Shown: positions 15,295 through 24,440 of the stretch, in pieces | Position numbering within the stretch: the stretch's first letter is position 1 | Layout: every line of letters begins with the position of its first letter | Assembly (NCBI RefSeq): GCF_016864375.1 | Contig: NZ_CP069356.1 | Location: 682,001-746,000 of the forward strand | Reading direction: 5' to 3' | Source: Microvirga sp. VF16 | Lineage (GTDB): Bacteria > Pseudomonadota > Alphaproteobacteria > Rhizobiales > Beijerinckiaceae | Length of the DNA: 64,000 bases | Made by a program: the position numbers and the translations under genes | The notes under the pieces: model-generated | The model's database searches: none | Told to the model about the DNA's origin: nothing | Seen by the model: only the letters and a program-made list of their open reading frames with translations

Positions 15295-17595
15295 TCACTC
15301 CGGCAAGGTTCTGGCGCCAGCGTGACTGGGTTCCTGGTATTGCCGGATCCGCGCCATGTCTACGCCGTTTAGGATTGCACCAACGCATTGAAGTCTTACA
15401 CCTTCGTCGGCGCCCAAGACCTCGCGTATGAGTTCCCTCGAGGTCTCGCCCCATTTCACGATGAAGAGCACGCAATCGACCTTTCTTGCGAAAATCCTCG
15501 CCTCGCTCGCAGCACTCAGGGGCGGAAGATCGACGACGACATACTTGAAGTGAGCCGCTGCATCTCGGAGAACATGATCGAGCTGATCGCCGGCCAGAAG
15601 GTGGCTTGGATGCGGCAGGTCCGGACGTTTAATTATGGGAAGCGTCGCGACCCGACGGATAGGGCCGCACTGCAAGGCGTCTTTCCAGGAACACGCACCT
15701 GCGAGGACGTCCAGAAGCCCGACCGCGGCATCGGGAGCGAAAATCGTGCTCAGATGAGGATTCCTGGTATCGCCGTCGATCAGCAAGGTCGGTCCTTCTC
15801 CCCGCCCGAGAAGTGTCGCGAGATTGGCCGCAATCAGCGACCTGCCCTCTTGCGGGGCGACAGACAGGATCCCGATGACCTTCGAGCCCTCCGGCCCCCT
15901 CCCGGCAACCGAGAGCGACACTGATCTGAGAGTCTCGGCAAATCTCGACTCGGGGAAGAGATCGACGAACCTGGCAAGGGCATATGATATCTCCCTTGGA
16001 CCCTTCGAGGATCTGCCGATCGGAAACCCGAACCTGCGCCGTTTCCCGATATGGGGGATGGAAATGGCCGGCAGCAATCCAAGGCACCGCAATCCGAGCT
16101 CCTCGCGGACGTCCTTGCCGGTTCGGACCGACCCGTCGCGATACTCACGCACGGTCCCCCACGCTCCCCCGGCGAGCGCCCCGACAAGTGCCGAAAGGAC
16201 GATGCTGATGATAGGCTTCGGCTGACTGGGTTGCAGCGGAGGGGCCGCCGAGGTAACAACCCGCGCGTCGCTTAACGGGAACGATTGCTGCTGGATCGTT
16301 TGCTGATAGCGCTGTGAGAAAGTGTCGTAGAGGGCTTTATAGGTGTCGGCGGAACGCTCAAGCTCGCGCAGCTGGACAAGCTTGGCGTTTGCGTCGGCGG
16401 CAACGGCAATCAAGTTGTTCACATTGCGGTCGAGTTCCTCCAGCCGGGCCTTCGCAACCTCGAAGTCGCTCTCGTAGCTCTGCGCGACGGAGCTCAGCTC
16501 GGAGAGAATCTGGTGCTGGATCTCCGCCTTCTCGGTTCGATATTGCACGGCTCGCTCATGATCCGGCCCAAAGCGCGCACTGATCTCCGCCTCGCGCCTC
16601 CCGGCCTCGATATACCGCGTTTGCAGATCGTTGATGACATTGTCCTTGAGGCCCTCGCCTACCAATGCCTCGACCTGGTTCGTTCTCAAGACATAGCGAA
16701 TTCTGTCTAACCGGGCGCCCGTGCGGGCCACCTCCCCACGGGCGGCGGCGAGTTGGCCGTTGAGTTCGGAAAGTTGCAGGTCCGTAACGAGCTGCCCTCC
16801 GACGGCAATCAGGTTGTTGCTGGCGCGGAACTGCTGAACGGCGAGATCTGAATCGACGGCCTGTTGCCGAAGCTCTTCGAGCCGCGCGAGAAGCCAAGCG
16901 TTGGCTCGCCGAGTGGAGTCGTATTTCCCTTCGAGCTGGTCAGTGAGGTAGGCCTCGACATAGGTGTTGACGATGCGAGCCGATTGATCCGCATTCGCGC
17001 CGGTGTAGCTGATCGAGATGAGGTAGGTCTTGCCGACCCGTGTGATTGTCGTCCGGCGCAGGAGGCGGTAGGCAGCCGTCCATCGTGCGGCTTCCCGTGC
17101 CCGCGCTTCATCGGGAGTGGACGCAGGCATGTCCTGTATGAGGCTGATGAGAGCGCGAACGGTCCGGTCGACCGATCGGCTAAACCAAGTGAGAATCCAG
17201 CCGTCATCGATCCAAAACACCTGATCGTCGGTGAGATTCAGTCCGTCAACCACCGCAAGTGCAATCTTCTCGGATTTCAGGACCTCGACTTGGCTATCGA
17301 CAACGGTAGAAGAATCCACCGAGCCGATTTCCGTCACCGCCGAGACGTCCTGAACGGCGCGAACCTGCCGGCGATCGATCATGATGCTGGTGGTCGCCGT
17401 GAACAGGGGCACTGACGTGGTCACAAACAATATCCCGGCCAGCGCGCCAAGGAATGCGAATAAAAGGATTATTTTCAACTGTCGTCTGACAGCCGCAAGG
17501 ATGAACCTCACGTCGAAGTAATCGCCCTGATCTCTCCCGTGAGAAGATGCGAAGTTCGGCTCTTCGAGAGTATTTCGCGCGAATAGCTGCAGCAT
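15295..17595 (-). CDS. ExoP/Wzc-like polysaccharide co-polymerase with degenerate kinase P-loop
   Basis: A 766-residue inner-membrane protein. TM1 is at about 40-62. A Wzz-type periplasmic domain spans about 65-440 with long coiled coil. The Pro-rich APPLQPSQPKP at about 450-461 is followed by TM2 (462-482). The cytoplasmic BY-kinase-like domain runs from about 560 to the end. Walker A-prime (TLLIDGDTRNP, about 603-613) and Walker B (YVVVDLPPL, about 685-693) are present. The Walker A loop reads APQEGRSLIAANLA, with Arg585 where the nucleotide-binding Lys should be. The C-terminus has a single Tyr (753) instead of a Tyr cluster. Autokinase activity is therefore doubtful, though chain-length control and interaction with ExoF may remain. 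It is divergent from exoY across a 1.35-kb region. Confidence 0.88.
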   Translation of the reverse strand: MLQLFARNTLEEPNFASSHGRDQGDYFDVRFILAAVRRQLKIILLFAFLGALAGILFVTTSVPLFTATTSIMIDRRQVRAVQDVSAVTEIGSVDSSTVVDSQVEVLKSEKIALAVVDGLNLTDDQVFWIDDGWILTWFSRSVDRTVRALISLIQDMPASTPDEARAREAARWTAAYRLLRRTTITRVGKTYLISISYTGANADQSARIVNTYVEAYLTDQLEGKYDSTRRANAWLLARLEELRQQAVDSDLAVQQFRASNNLIAVGGQLVTDLQLSELNGQLAAARGEVARTGARLDRIRYVLRTNQVEALVGEGLKDNVINDLQTRYIEAGRREAEISARFGPDHERAVQYRTEKAEIQHQILSELSSVAQSYESDFEVAKARLEELDRNVNNLIAVAADANAKLVQLRELERSADTYKALYDTFSQRYQQTIQQQSFPLSDARVVTSAAPPLQPSQPKPIISIVLSALVGALAGGAWGTVREYRDGSVRTGKDVREELGLRCLGLLPAISIPHIGKRRRFGFPIGRSSKGPREISYALARFVDLFPESRFAETLRSVSLSVAGRGPEGSKVIGILSVAPQEGRSLIAANLATLLGRGEGPTLLIDGDTRNPHLSTIFAPDAAVGLLDVLAGACSWKDALQCGPIRRVATLPIIKRPDLPHPSHLLAGDQLDHVLRDAAAHFKYVVVDLPPLSAASEARIFARKVDCVLFIVKWGETSRELIREVLGADEGVRLQCVGAILNGVDMARIRQYQEPSHAGARTLPE

Positions 17596-17981
17596 GTGGT
17601 TCCTCGCAATTCGTTCCGGCGCTGATGCATTACAGCTCCCGTTGTTCCCGATCGATGCGGGATCCGGAAGGCCCTGCCTCCTTCATAGCCACGGTACAGG
17701 GCTCTCCTGTTCGTTGACGCTCTGTCTGCTCTGCAATGTCACTGCCGATGCACGTTTTTCAAGATGCCCTTATGCCAATCTATGGCGGCGACCGGATATC
17801 GCCAGTCGTTCGAGCCTCGGTCGGCTCTCTCCCAAGAACATCGGCCGTGATAGGCGCGACCGCTCTTCCCATCCGACGCTCAAGCTTGGCCCGGATAGGT
17901 TTAAACTAGCTGCCATTGCGGCTCGCGGTGCGACTCTTGACGGTATCGATGCAGAGGTATCACCGGTGTGCCGAACCCACT

Positions 17982-18019
17982 TGTCCAAATGCCCATACCC
18001 TGTCCAAGTGCCCATACCC
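17982..18019 (+). repeat. 19-bp tandem duplication
   Basis: Two directly adjacent copies of TGTCCAARTGCCCATACCC (17982-18000 and 18001-18019) differ at one base. Short tandem pairs upstream of EPS genes can be regulator-binding sites, but this is only a suggestion. Confidence 0.7.
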
Positions 18020-18286
18020 TGCCTGGAACGCCGTCGGCAGGCCCAGGGACAGCGATTGGGTATCCGAGGCGCTTCCTGTCCTGCAGACGAGAGGGCTCGC
18101 GTCAAGCCGATGGGCGATCTGCCATAGGTGTAAAGCTCGCGTTCTCGGCCGGAGCATGGTTTGGTGCGAAGCATCCGTGCAGTGCGATAGCCTAGAACAT
18201 TCCCGGAGACGCCGATTCTGCTCGCAGTCAAACCATGTGGCAGGCCCAAGACGAGATCTGATCCCATGATATCGAAATAGCTCAAG

Positions 18287-18347
18287 CGCATCGTGCGGAT
18301 CCGCTTATTCGCTGACGCGACCTTTCGGGTCGCGTCGAACGATGCTC
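18287..18347. repeat. Dispersed intergenic palindrome, copy R3
   Basis: GCGCATCGTGCGGATCCGC is followed by the hairpin GACGCGACC-TTTC-GGTCGCGTC and ends AACGATGC, matching the ends of R1 and R4. Confidence 0.65.
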
Positions 18348-18452
18348 CAGGGCATTTTTGGCGAAGTGAATCAGTTTCGTCGTCACAAAATGCGGCAAAG
18401 CAAAGAGAAGAAAAGAGGAGAGATAATTCCACCTCAATGGAAGCAGCTCTAG
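18344..18452. repeat. CTAGAGC-type dispersed repeat, copy F1
   Basis: It runs from a degenerate left end (CTCCAGGGCATTTTTGGCGA) to CAGCTCTAG. The internal sequence (GTTTCGTCGTCACAAAATGCGGC and AGAGAAGA) parallels copy F2 at 26016-26121. It abuts palindrome R4. Confidence 0.65.
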
Positions 18453-18592
18453 TGCATCGTGCGGACCCGAAGGGCCGCGACAGCGAAAAGTGGACCCGGT
18501 TTTCCGCGCCGAACGATGCGCCAGCCCAAACACGGAGCATCGGAATTGATCCCAAAAGTGGGTCCACTTTTCACGTCCGATTCTCTAGCGTC
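18452..18592. repeat. Dispersed intergenic palindrome, copy R4
   Basis: It starts GTGCATCGTGCGGACCCGAAGG like R1 and contains a second half with an imperfect palindrome around AAAAGTGGGTCCACTTTT (about 18550-18570). It is the longest copy in the window. Confidence 0.7.
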
Positions 18593-18943
18593 GCCGCTTG
18601 AAGATGCTTCTCCCCATTCGTCCGTTGCGGATCCGAAGTAATGCCGGCACTCCCTCGCGCCAGATTCGGCCCTGGAGGGCTAATTTAGCCCAGGGTGCGC
18701 ATTGCCGTCGGCCGAGGCCCAGCCGTTGTTCTTGGCGAGCGGCGCGTTATAAACACCGCCGACAACTTTGACTTTGTCGAGTAACGCACATTCCAATGCT
18801 TAGGTAGGCTGAACAATTTGACGTAACGGCGCGTTCGTTAGGCACGCTACGTGCAGCGTTAGTGATGATTCCGTTGCGCGTCGGTTCGCTACTTCTCCGC
18901 ACCACGAACTCGCACATTGGTGACGGTAGGACCGTCCATCGCC

Positions 18944-19591
18944 ATGCTTACATCGAGGCCGACAGTCCCATACGAGTTCAACCGGATACTGCGCTCGCAA
19001 GGTGAGGAGGTGCGCAGACGCGCGTTCGACCTCATCATTGCGGTCGTGGCACTTATCATTACTCTGCCGGTTCTTCTCGCCATTGCAGTCGCGATACGCA
19101 TCGACTCGCCCGGCCCCATACTGTTTCGTCAGACCCGAGGAGGGATCAACGGCCGTCCGTTTCGGATGTACAAGTTCCGCACGATGACAGTCACCGAGGA
19201 TGATGGAGCGATCACTCAGGCAACCCGCGGCGATCCGCGCATTACGCAGGTGGGACGCCGCCTCCGGCAAACGAGCCTCGACGAGCTTCCCCAGTTGCTC
19301 AATGTCATTCGAGGCGAGATGTCACTCGTCGGACCTCGTCCGCATGCGCTTCAGCACGATATCGAGTTCGGCAAGTTCGTCAACGGCTACGCGCTGAGAA
19401 GCCAGGTGAAGCCGGGCATCACGGGATGGGCGCAGATCCATGGTCTTCGCGGCGGAATATCGACGGTTGAGGCCATCCAACGACGTGTCGATTTCGACAA
19501 CGACTACATCGCGCACCGTAATCTGCGCCTCGATGTCCTGATCCTCGTTCGGACAATCCGTGAAGTGCTCCGTCAAACGAACGCGTACTAG
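18944..19591 (+). CDS. ExoY-like initiating sugar phosphotransferase
   Basis: About 215 residues of the bacterial sugar transferase family (polyprenyl-phosphate hexose-1-phosphate transferases). A cluster RRRAFDLIIAVVALIITLPVLL forms the single re-entrant membrane helix near residue 25-50. SPGPILFRQTRGGINGRPFRMYKFRTM, then TSLDELPQLLNVIRGEMSLVGPRP, are the invariant catalytic blocks with the conserved Asp-Glu. It should transfer the first sugar phosphate to undecaprenyl phosphate, starting each EPS repeat at the inner membrane. TTG/GTG starts at 18917/18920 would add nine or eight residues; the ATG at 18944 was chosen as the simplest. The gene is followed within 55 bp by the second beta-helix gene. 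Confidence 0.92.
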   Translation: MLTSRPTVPYEFNRILRSQGEEVRRRAFDLIIAVVALIITLPVLLAIAVAIRIDSPGPILFRQTRGGINGRPFRMYKFRTMTVTEDDGAITQATRGDPRITQVGRRLRQTSLDELPQLLNVIRGEMSLVGPRPHALQHDIEFGKFVNGYALRSQVKPGITGWAQIHGLRGGISTVEAIQRRVDFDNDYIAHRNLRLDVLILVRTIREVLRQTNAY

Positions 19592-19645
19592 ATCGGTGCC
19601 ATTCGCATCGGTCCCGATGTCGAAACGCATCTATGGGAGACCCGC

Positions 19646-20905
19646 ATGCCGTTCTCATCGCTCAGATCGACGTCAGCGCATGGTGCGAAATGGCGGCCCG
19701 GGCTTTTCGTCAGGCTGGCACTTCTTGCGGTCTGTGGCAGCCAGTGCCTGGCACTGGGCCAAGAGGCACGAACCCTGCATATTGCACCGGTACCGGCGGG
19801 ATCGGAGGACGGCTCCGACTGGGCGAATGCCGGATCGCTCAATCGACTTCCCGCATTCATCGCCAAACTTGGGCCCGGCGGCTCGATTCTGCTCAGGGCG
19901 GATGCCGGCCCCTACCGGGTCGATCGGCAGATCTCCATCCGGAACGGCGGCAGCGACGGGACGCAGATCACGATCCGTGGCGTTGACGGGAACGGGAATC
20001 CCGCGAATGCCGAGATTCTTGGGTCACGTGCGGATCCCTGGCAACAGGGCGCGCATCCCGGACCGGAGGTCTTTCGCCTTCAAACGGGGGCCGACTATCT
20101 CGTCTTCAAGAATATTTCCTTTCGCAACACGGGTGACGGCGGCTTCCGGGTGGCAGGCAGCATTCGCGGTCTGCACATCGAAGACGTCTCTGCCCGGAAT
20201 GTCCGCCGCTTCTTTGAGGTTAATCCCAGCGGCGCGGAACAAGGCGCGCGCGTCGACGATCTGACGATCCGGCGCGTGGCGGTTCGGGGCTATTCTAAGG
20301 GAGCCTTTCGTATTCGCGGCGATTCAAGCAATGTCACCATGGAAGACGTTCTCGGCGACAGTGAGCGTCAGGATGGCGACAATTTCGCGATCGGCGTCGC
20401 CCTGGAGGACACGGTCCACGACGTCGTTCTGCGGCGCGTGACGATGATGAACAGTCACGATAGCACGAACGAGTACTGGAACGGCGACGGATTCACGACC
20501 GAACGCAAGGTCCGCAACATCATCTTCGAAGACACGGTGGCATCCGGGTCCACCGATGGCGGTTACGATCTCAAGTCATCCGCGACGACCCTGCGTCGTA
20601 CCATTGCCGATGACAACAAGCGCAACTACCGCATCTGGGGCGAGGCCACGATCGTCGATTGTGTCAGCCGCGATCCGCACAAGCGCGGCGGAAGCGGCTT
20701 GCAGAACCACTTTTGGATTGCAAAAGGCGCAATGGCGGATGTCTCCGGATGCGTGATCGGGGATCCCGATGAGCAGACCACGGCCTTTGAGATTGAACCC
20801 GGAGGATCGCTCGTCGTCCAGAACTCGTCGATCAAGACGAATTCGAGTGGGAGGCTGTCGTTAGTCCGCGATGGCGGCCATCTCCAGATCACATCAGGTC
20901 AGTAG
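19646..20905 (+). CDS. Sec-exported beta-helix protein, paralogue of the RTX protein
   Basis: A 419-residue protein. Residues about 1-40 are an export signal with a hydrophobic core (LFVRLALLAVCGSQCLALG) and a possible cleavage after LALGQEA. The rest is a right-handed beta-helix, closely related over its whole length to the protein at 7827-9470. It shares DGSxWANAG, FIAKxGP, RGVDG, EYWNGDGFTTE, GGYDLKSS and RDPH. It lacks the RTX tail and therefore is expected in the periplasm. It lies between exoY-like and GT4 genes, so a periplasmic lyase, epimerase or chaperone for the polymer is plausible. The two paralogues may act on the same polysaccharide on opposite sides of the outer membrane. Catalytic residues cannot be assigned by eye. 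Confidence 0.8.
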   Translation: MPFSSLRSTSAHGAKWRPGLFVRLALLAVCGSQCLALGQEARTLHIAPVPAGSEDGSDWANAGSLNRLPAFIAKLGPGGSILLRADAGPYRVDRQISIRNGGSDGTQITIRGVDGNGNPANAEILGSRADPWQQGAHPGPEVFRLQTGADYLVFKNISFRNTGDGGFRVAGSIRGLHIEDVSARNVRRFFEVNPSGAEQGARVDDLTIRRVAVRGYSKGAFRIRGDSSNVTMEDVLGDSERQDGDNFAIGVALEDTVHDVVLRRVTMMNSHDSTNEYWNGDGFTTERKVRNIIFEDTVASGSTDGGYDLKSSATTLRRTIADDNKRNYRIWGEATIVDCVSRDPHKRGGSGLQNHFWIAKGAMADVSGCVIGDPDEQTTAFEIEPGGSLVVQNSSIKTNSSGRLSLVRDGGHLQITSGQ

Positions 20906-20925
20906 CAGCCAGGTCGAGGTCCGTC

Positions 20926-22080
20926 GTGAAGATCTGTGTTCTTGGTCTCAGAGGCATGCCCCATGTCAGCGGGGGCATTGAGATGCACTGCGAGCAACTC
21001 TTCCCGCGGCTGAAAAAGCGCCGGCCGGAGGATCAGTTCACTGTCATCGGGCGCAGGTCTTATTGCCCTAACAACGTCTCGGAATTCGACGGCGTGCGGA
21101 TCGTTGCGCTTGCTCATGCAAGGGGCAAGTACCTCGAAACGATCTCGAACGCCCTGATCGGGCTCCTGTATGCCAGGTTCCGGCTTCACGCCGAAATCCT
21201 CCATATCCATGCGATCGGTCCGGCCTTGGTCGCTCCGTTGGCAAAGATGCTGGGTATGAAGGTGCTTGTGACCCATCACGGCGCCGACTACAACCGGGCG
21301 CGCTGGAACGTGCTCGCCAAGACGGTCCTGCGCGCGGGCGAGTTCTGCGCCGTCCATTTCGCCGATCATATCATTTCCGTGTCGCCATCCGCCGCGGATC
21401 ACTTGAGGCGCCGCTATCGGTCGCGTTCGTCGCGCATCTCGTTCATCCCCAACGGATCAAATCACATGACAGGGGCCGATGCCGGTGACGGCGCGAACCA
21501 GTCGGTCCTGTTACGGTATGGGCTGAACCGCCGTAACTATATCATCACCGTCGGGCGTCTCGTGCCGGAAAAGGGGGTCGAGACTCTCATTCACGCATAT
21601 CGCGGCGTTCCTCACCCATCGAACCTCGTCGTTGTCGGGGGCGCCTCGTCGGAGGATCGATATGCCGAATACCTGCACCGCGAGTCCGATGAACGGGTCA
21701 TCTTCACCGGCGCCCTCGATCCGGTCGACATTCGCGTGCTTTTGGCAAACGCCGCGTTGTTCGTCCTTGCGTCCCGGCACGAGGGCCTGGCCATTGCCGC
21801 CTTGGAAGCCGCAGCGTCGGGGTGCCCGGCCCTCTTAAGCGACATTCAGGCCAATCTCGATCTTGGCCTGCCGACGACAAACTACTTCAGGACCGGCGAC
21901 GAGGACGACCTTCGAAAAAAGCTGTCCGCACCGCATCAGGCGTATCTCGTCCCATCGACAAGCGTCTTACATAACTACGACTGGGACAGGATCAGCGATG
22001 AGACGAGCGCCGTGTATGAAGAATTGCGTCAAAGACCGGCGGAGGGCGCGTTGAACGGGCTCATCCCCTGGCTCCGCTGA
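20926..22080 (+). CDS. GT4-type glycosyltransferase
   Basis: A 384-residue GT-B fold enzyme. MKICVLGLRGMPHVSGGIEMHCEQL at the N-terminus has the GGIE signature seen in rhamnosyl- and other WcaA/RfaG-like GT4 enzymes. The C-terminal half has YIITVGRLVPEKGVETLI (donor-binding start) and ASRHEGLAIAALEAAASGCPALLSD (EX7E-like motif). It starts with GTG at 20926, preceded by GAGGT, 20 bp after the beta-helix gene, so it is probably co-transcribed with exoY-like and that gene. Its last 20 bases overlap the convergent glycosyltransferase at 22061. The donor sugar is unknown. Confidence 0.87.
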   Translation: MKICVLGLRGMPHVSGGIEMHCEQLFPRLKKRRPEDQFTVIGRRSYCPNNVSEFDGVRIVALAHARGKYLETISNALIGLLYARFRLHAEILHIHAIGPALVAPLAKMLGMKVLVTHHGADYNRARWNVLAKTVLRAGEFCAVHFADHIISVSPSAADHLRRRYRSRSSRISFIPNGSNHMTGADAGDGANQSVLLRYGLNRRNYIITVGRLVPEKGVETLIHAYRGVPHPSNLVVVGGASSEDRYAEYLHRESDERVIFTGALDPVDIRVLLANAALFVLASRHEGLAIAALEAAASGCPALLSDIQANLDLGLPTTNYFRTGDEDDLRKKLSAPHQAYLVPSTSVLHNYDWDRISDETSAVYEELRQRPAEGALNGLIPWLR

Positions 22081-23200
22081 TATTGCGATACACATCCATG
22101 ATTCTGGCTGCATGCGTTCGTGGCGAGAGTTCCTCAGCCACCTTGCGGCGCGCATCGAGGGACAGGATGACGTCCTTCGGCTCAGCGAGGACGCGCATGG
22201 CCGCATCCGCGAATTCGTCGACCGTGGCGTGAGGCTCGACCAGGATCCCGCCGGACCAGCGAGCCACGATTTCGGAATGACCGGCATCGTCGGTTGCAAC
22301 GAAGGGAACGCCGAGAAGCAGGGCTTCAACGAGAGTCCGGCCGAACGGTTCGCCGAAGGCCGGGGCGAGCAAGATGTCGAGGGTCGCGATGTTCATCTCG
22401 GGCGGCGACCGGAAACCCGCCAGGATGAGCCTATTGGCGATCCCGAGGTCCGCCGCGCGGCTCTCCAGATCGCCGCTTTGGAAATTGCGTTCGCGGCCAA
22501 AGATGACGAACCGAGCGCGAGGCTCTCGCGCGGCGATGGCCGCACAGACATCGAGGAAGAAGTCCGGTCGCTTCCGAAACTGAAAGTTGCCGATGAATCC
22601 GATGAGAATCGGCTCCGCGTCTTCCGGCGCATGGGCGCGGAATTCCTCCTGCCAGCCCTTGGGAGGCTCGAGCATGGGATCCGGGAAAGGATTGAGAACG
22701 CACCTGACGTAGTTCGCGGGCAGAAATCCGAGATCGTGCCGGCAGGAGTCCGATATGGTGATGATGCCCTGTGATTGCCGCACGAGCGCCCGATCGAACC
22801 AGCGCATCCTCAAGAGCGCTCGATGGTGATATACGAGCGGCAATCCGAGCATCCGCCCCGCGATGCCCCATGATTGAAGGCTCCAGATGTCGTTACAGTG
22901 AACGATGGCGCCGGGCCCATAGGATTTCAACGTCCGGACGCGACGGGACAGCCTCGCGATGTCGGCGACAGGATCGCGGGCCTTCGCCGGGGCGTCCCCG
23001 GTGGAGTGTACGTCAAGGCCCATCTCGGCGGCTTGACGCGCGACATTCGAAGCCGGTGCTGCCAGAACGATACCTTTGATGCCGTGGTCCGCCGCCAGGG
23101 ATCGCGCAAGGTGAAAGGCGGATATGTGACTTCCGCCCACGGTCGAACCGGTGAACGGAAACAGGATCGGCCCGAACGTTGCGTTGGTCTTGGACGTCAT
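22061..23200 (-). CDS. GT4-type glycosyltransferase, paralogue of 14005-15189
   Basis: A 379-residue GT-B enzyme. Landmarks are ILFPFTGSTVGGSHISAFHLARSL (N-terminal GG loop), YHHRALLRMRW, LIGFIGNFQFRKRPDFFLDV and PAFGEPFGRTLVEALLLGVPFVATDDAG (EX7E-like). Its sequence layout matches the enzyme at 14005-15189 block by block, suggesting a duplication inside the locus followed by divergence. It is the last gene of a minus-strand run that starts with the carrier protein at 26384. The gap to the dehydrogenase gene is 91 bp, so it may be cotranscribed with the acyl-activation genes. Confidence 0.87.
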   Translation of the reverse strand: MTSKTNATFGPILFPFTGSTVGGSHISAFHLARSLAADHGIKGIVLAAPASNVARQAAEMGLDVHSTGDAPAKARDPVADIARLSRRVRTLKSYGPGAIVHCNDIWSLQSWGIAGRMLGLPLVYHHRALLRMRWFDRALVRQSQGIITISDSCRHDLGFLPANYVRCVLNPFPDPMLEPPKGWQEEFRAHAPEDAEPILIGFIGNFQFRKRPDFFLDVCAAIAAREPRARFVIFGRERNFQSGDLESRAADLGIANRLILAGFRSPPEMNIATLDILLAPAFGEPFGRTLVEALLLGVPFVATDDAGHSEIVARWSGGILVEPHATVDEFADAAMRVLAEPKDVILSLDARRKVAEELSPRTHAARIMDVYRNISGARG

Positions 23201-23291
23201 TGGCCCTCACAGGGTCCCTGCGTTGATCATGCTCCAGGTCAAACGGTCCGCTAAAACTCGGGGACCCATAGCGTTACCCGACACAACGGCT

Positions 23292-24437
23292 CTATAAACC
23301 CAGGAGAGAGGCGACGAGCACCCGCTGAATTTCCGATGTTCCCGAATATAGTCGACTGCCCAATGCATCGCGCAATTCACGCTCGACTTCCAATTCCACC
23401 ATGTAGCCGTAGCCGCCGTGGATCTGGATGGCATCCTCCGCGCACCGTACCCAGTTCTCGCTGATCGTGAGCTTCGCCAGAGCCGCTTCGAGATAGACGT
23501 TTCGCCCCTTGGTTTGGAGCCAGGCCGTCCGATACAGCGCTGCCTGCGCTTGATCGACGCGCATCTTCATATCGACGATCTTGCTACCTACCAACTGGAA
23601 CTTGCCGACGGACTGGCCGAATTGCTTCCGGTCTCTCGCGTAGCGGATCGACATGTCGAGCAGTCGCTGCATCGCTCCGACGGCATTGGAAAGAATGCAG
23701 GCTCGTTCCCAGTTCATAGAATGCGTGAAAAGGCTCCGGCCGCTTCCCTCCCGCCCAAGGCGGTTCCCTGCCGGGACCTCGCAATCGTCGAAGAACAGTT
23801 CGGCCATCGGCGATGTGCGAAGGCCCATTTTCTCGAGAGGACGTCCGACTTGAAAGCCAGGGTACTTTTTCTCGACGAGAAAGCCGCAGATGCCATTCGG
23901 TCCGGCAGACCGGTCTACGGTGGCGTACACAACGATAAGGTCCGCGACATTGCCGTTGGACACGAAGGTCTTGCTGCCATTCAGCACATACCGGTCGCCG
24001 CGCCGCTCCGCTGTCGTCCGGAGACTGTACGCGTCCGATCCCGAGCCGGGCTCCGTCATCGCGTTTCCACCGATCAGGGTACCGTTGCAGAGGTCGGGCA
24101 GGTATTTGCGCTTTTGCGACTCCGATCCGAAATCGAGCAACGGGATCTCGACCGTCCACATGTGGGCGTTGATCGAGAACACCAGGCCGTTGTCTCTGCA
24201 CGCATATCCAAGGTTCTCGAGCACCCCCACCGTCGTCAGCGCATCGGCCCCCATCCCGCCGTAATCCGCCGGGACGGGAAGTCCTTGAATCCCGAACCTG
24301 GCGCATTTGAGCCAGCCTTCACGGTTGAACTCGCCGCGCTTGTCGCGCTCGCGCAGGCCCTCATTCAGCTCGTCGCGGGCAAAGCTTTTGACGGCCTCCC
24401 GCAGCTGCATCTGTTCATCGGACCAGGTGAAGTCCAC
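23292..24437 (-). CDS. Acyl-CoA-dehydrogenase-fold oxidase, probable prolyl-carrier oxidase
   Basis: A 381-residue flavoprotein of the acyl-CoA dehydrogenase superfamily. FAD and substrate blocks include TEPGSGSDAYSLRTTA (128-143), YVLNGSKTFVSNG (150-162), RDRKQFGQSVGKFQ (268-281) and IHGGYGYM (339-346). The usual medium/short-chain catalytic Glu in the C-terminal YEGTSxIQ block is replaced by Ser365 (YSGTSEIQ). A Glu is present at position 244 in MNWERACI, the site used by isovaleryl-CoA dehydrogenase and by the prolyl-carrier oxidases of pyrrole pathways. With the adjacent proline-type adenylation and carrier genes this points to four-electron oxidation of prolyl-S-carrier to pyrrole-2-carboxyl-S-carrier. 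The GTG start is three bases after the adenylation-enzyme stop. Confidence 0.8.
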   Translation of the reverse strand: MDFTWSDEQMQLREAVKSFARDELNEGLRERDKRGEFNREGWLKCARFGIQGLPVPADYGGMGADALTTVGVLENLGYACRDNGLVFSINAHMWTVEIPLLDFGSESQKRKYLPDLCNGTLIGGNAMTEPGSGSDAYSLRTTAERRGDRYVLNGSKTFVSNGNVADLIVVYATVDRSAGPNGICGFLVEKKYPGFQVGRPLEKMGLRTSPMAELFFDDCEVPAGNRLGREGSGRSLFTHSMNWERACILSNAVGAMQRLLDMSIRYARDRKQFGQSVGKFQLVGSKIVDMKMRVDQAQAALYRTAWLQTKGRNVYLEAALAKLTISENWVRCAEDAIQIHGGYGYMVELEVERELRDALGSRLYSGTSEIQRVLVASLLGL

Positions 24438-24440
24438 GGA

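Larger units (their letters stand above)
17596..18943. other. Long divergent exoP-exoY intergenic region
   Basis: A 1.35-kb region without a convincing gene. It holds a 19-bp tandem duplication (17982-18019), palindromes R3 and R4 and one CTAGAGC-type repeat (18287-18592). The promoters for the exoP-like (minus) and exoY-like (plus) genes should both lie here. The repeats and length suggest regulatory or insertion-prone DNA. I cannot identify a specific operator. Confidence 0.5.

Noticed and set aside
23292..24437. Fatty-acid beta-oxidation acyl-CoA dehydrogenase
   Set aside because: Possible by fold, but the classical YEGTS Glu is Ser and the base is at the IVD/prolyl-oxidase position, and the gene is locked to a carrier and adenylation gene.
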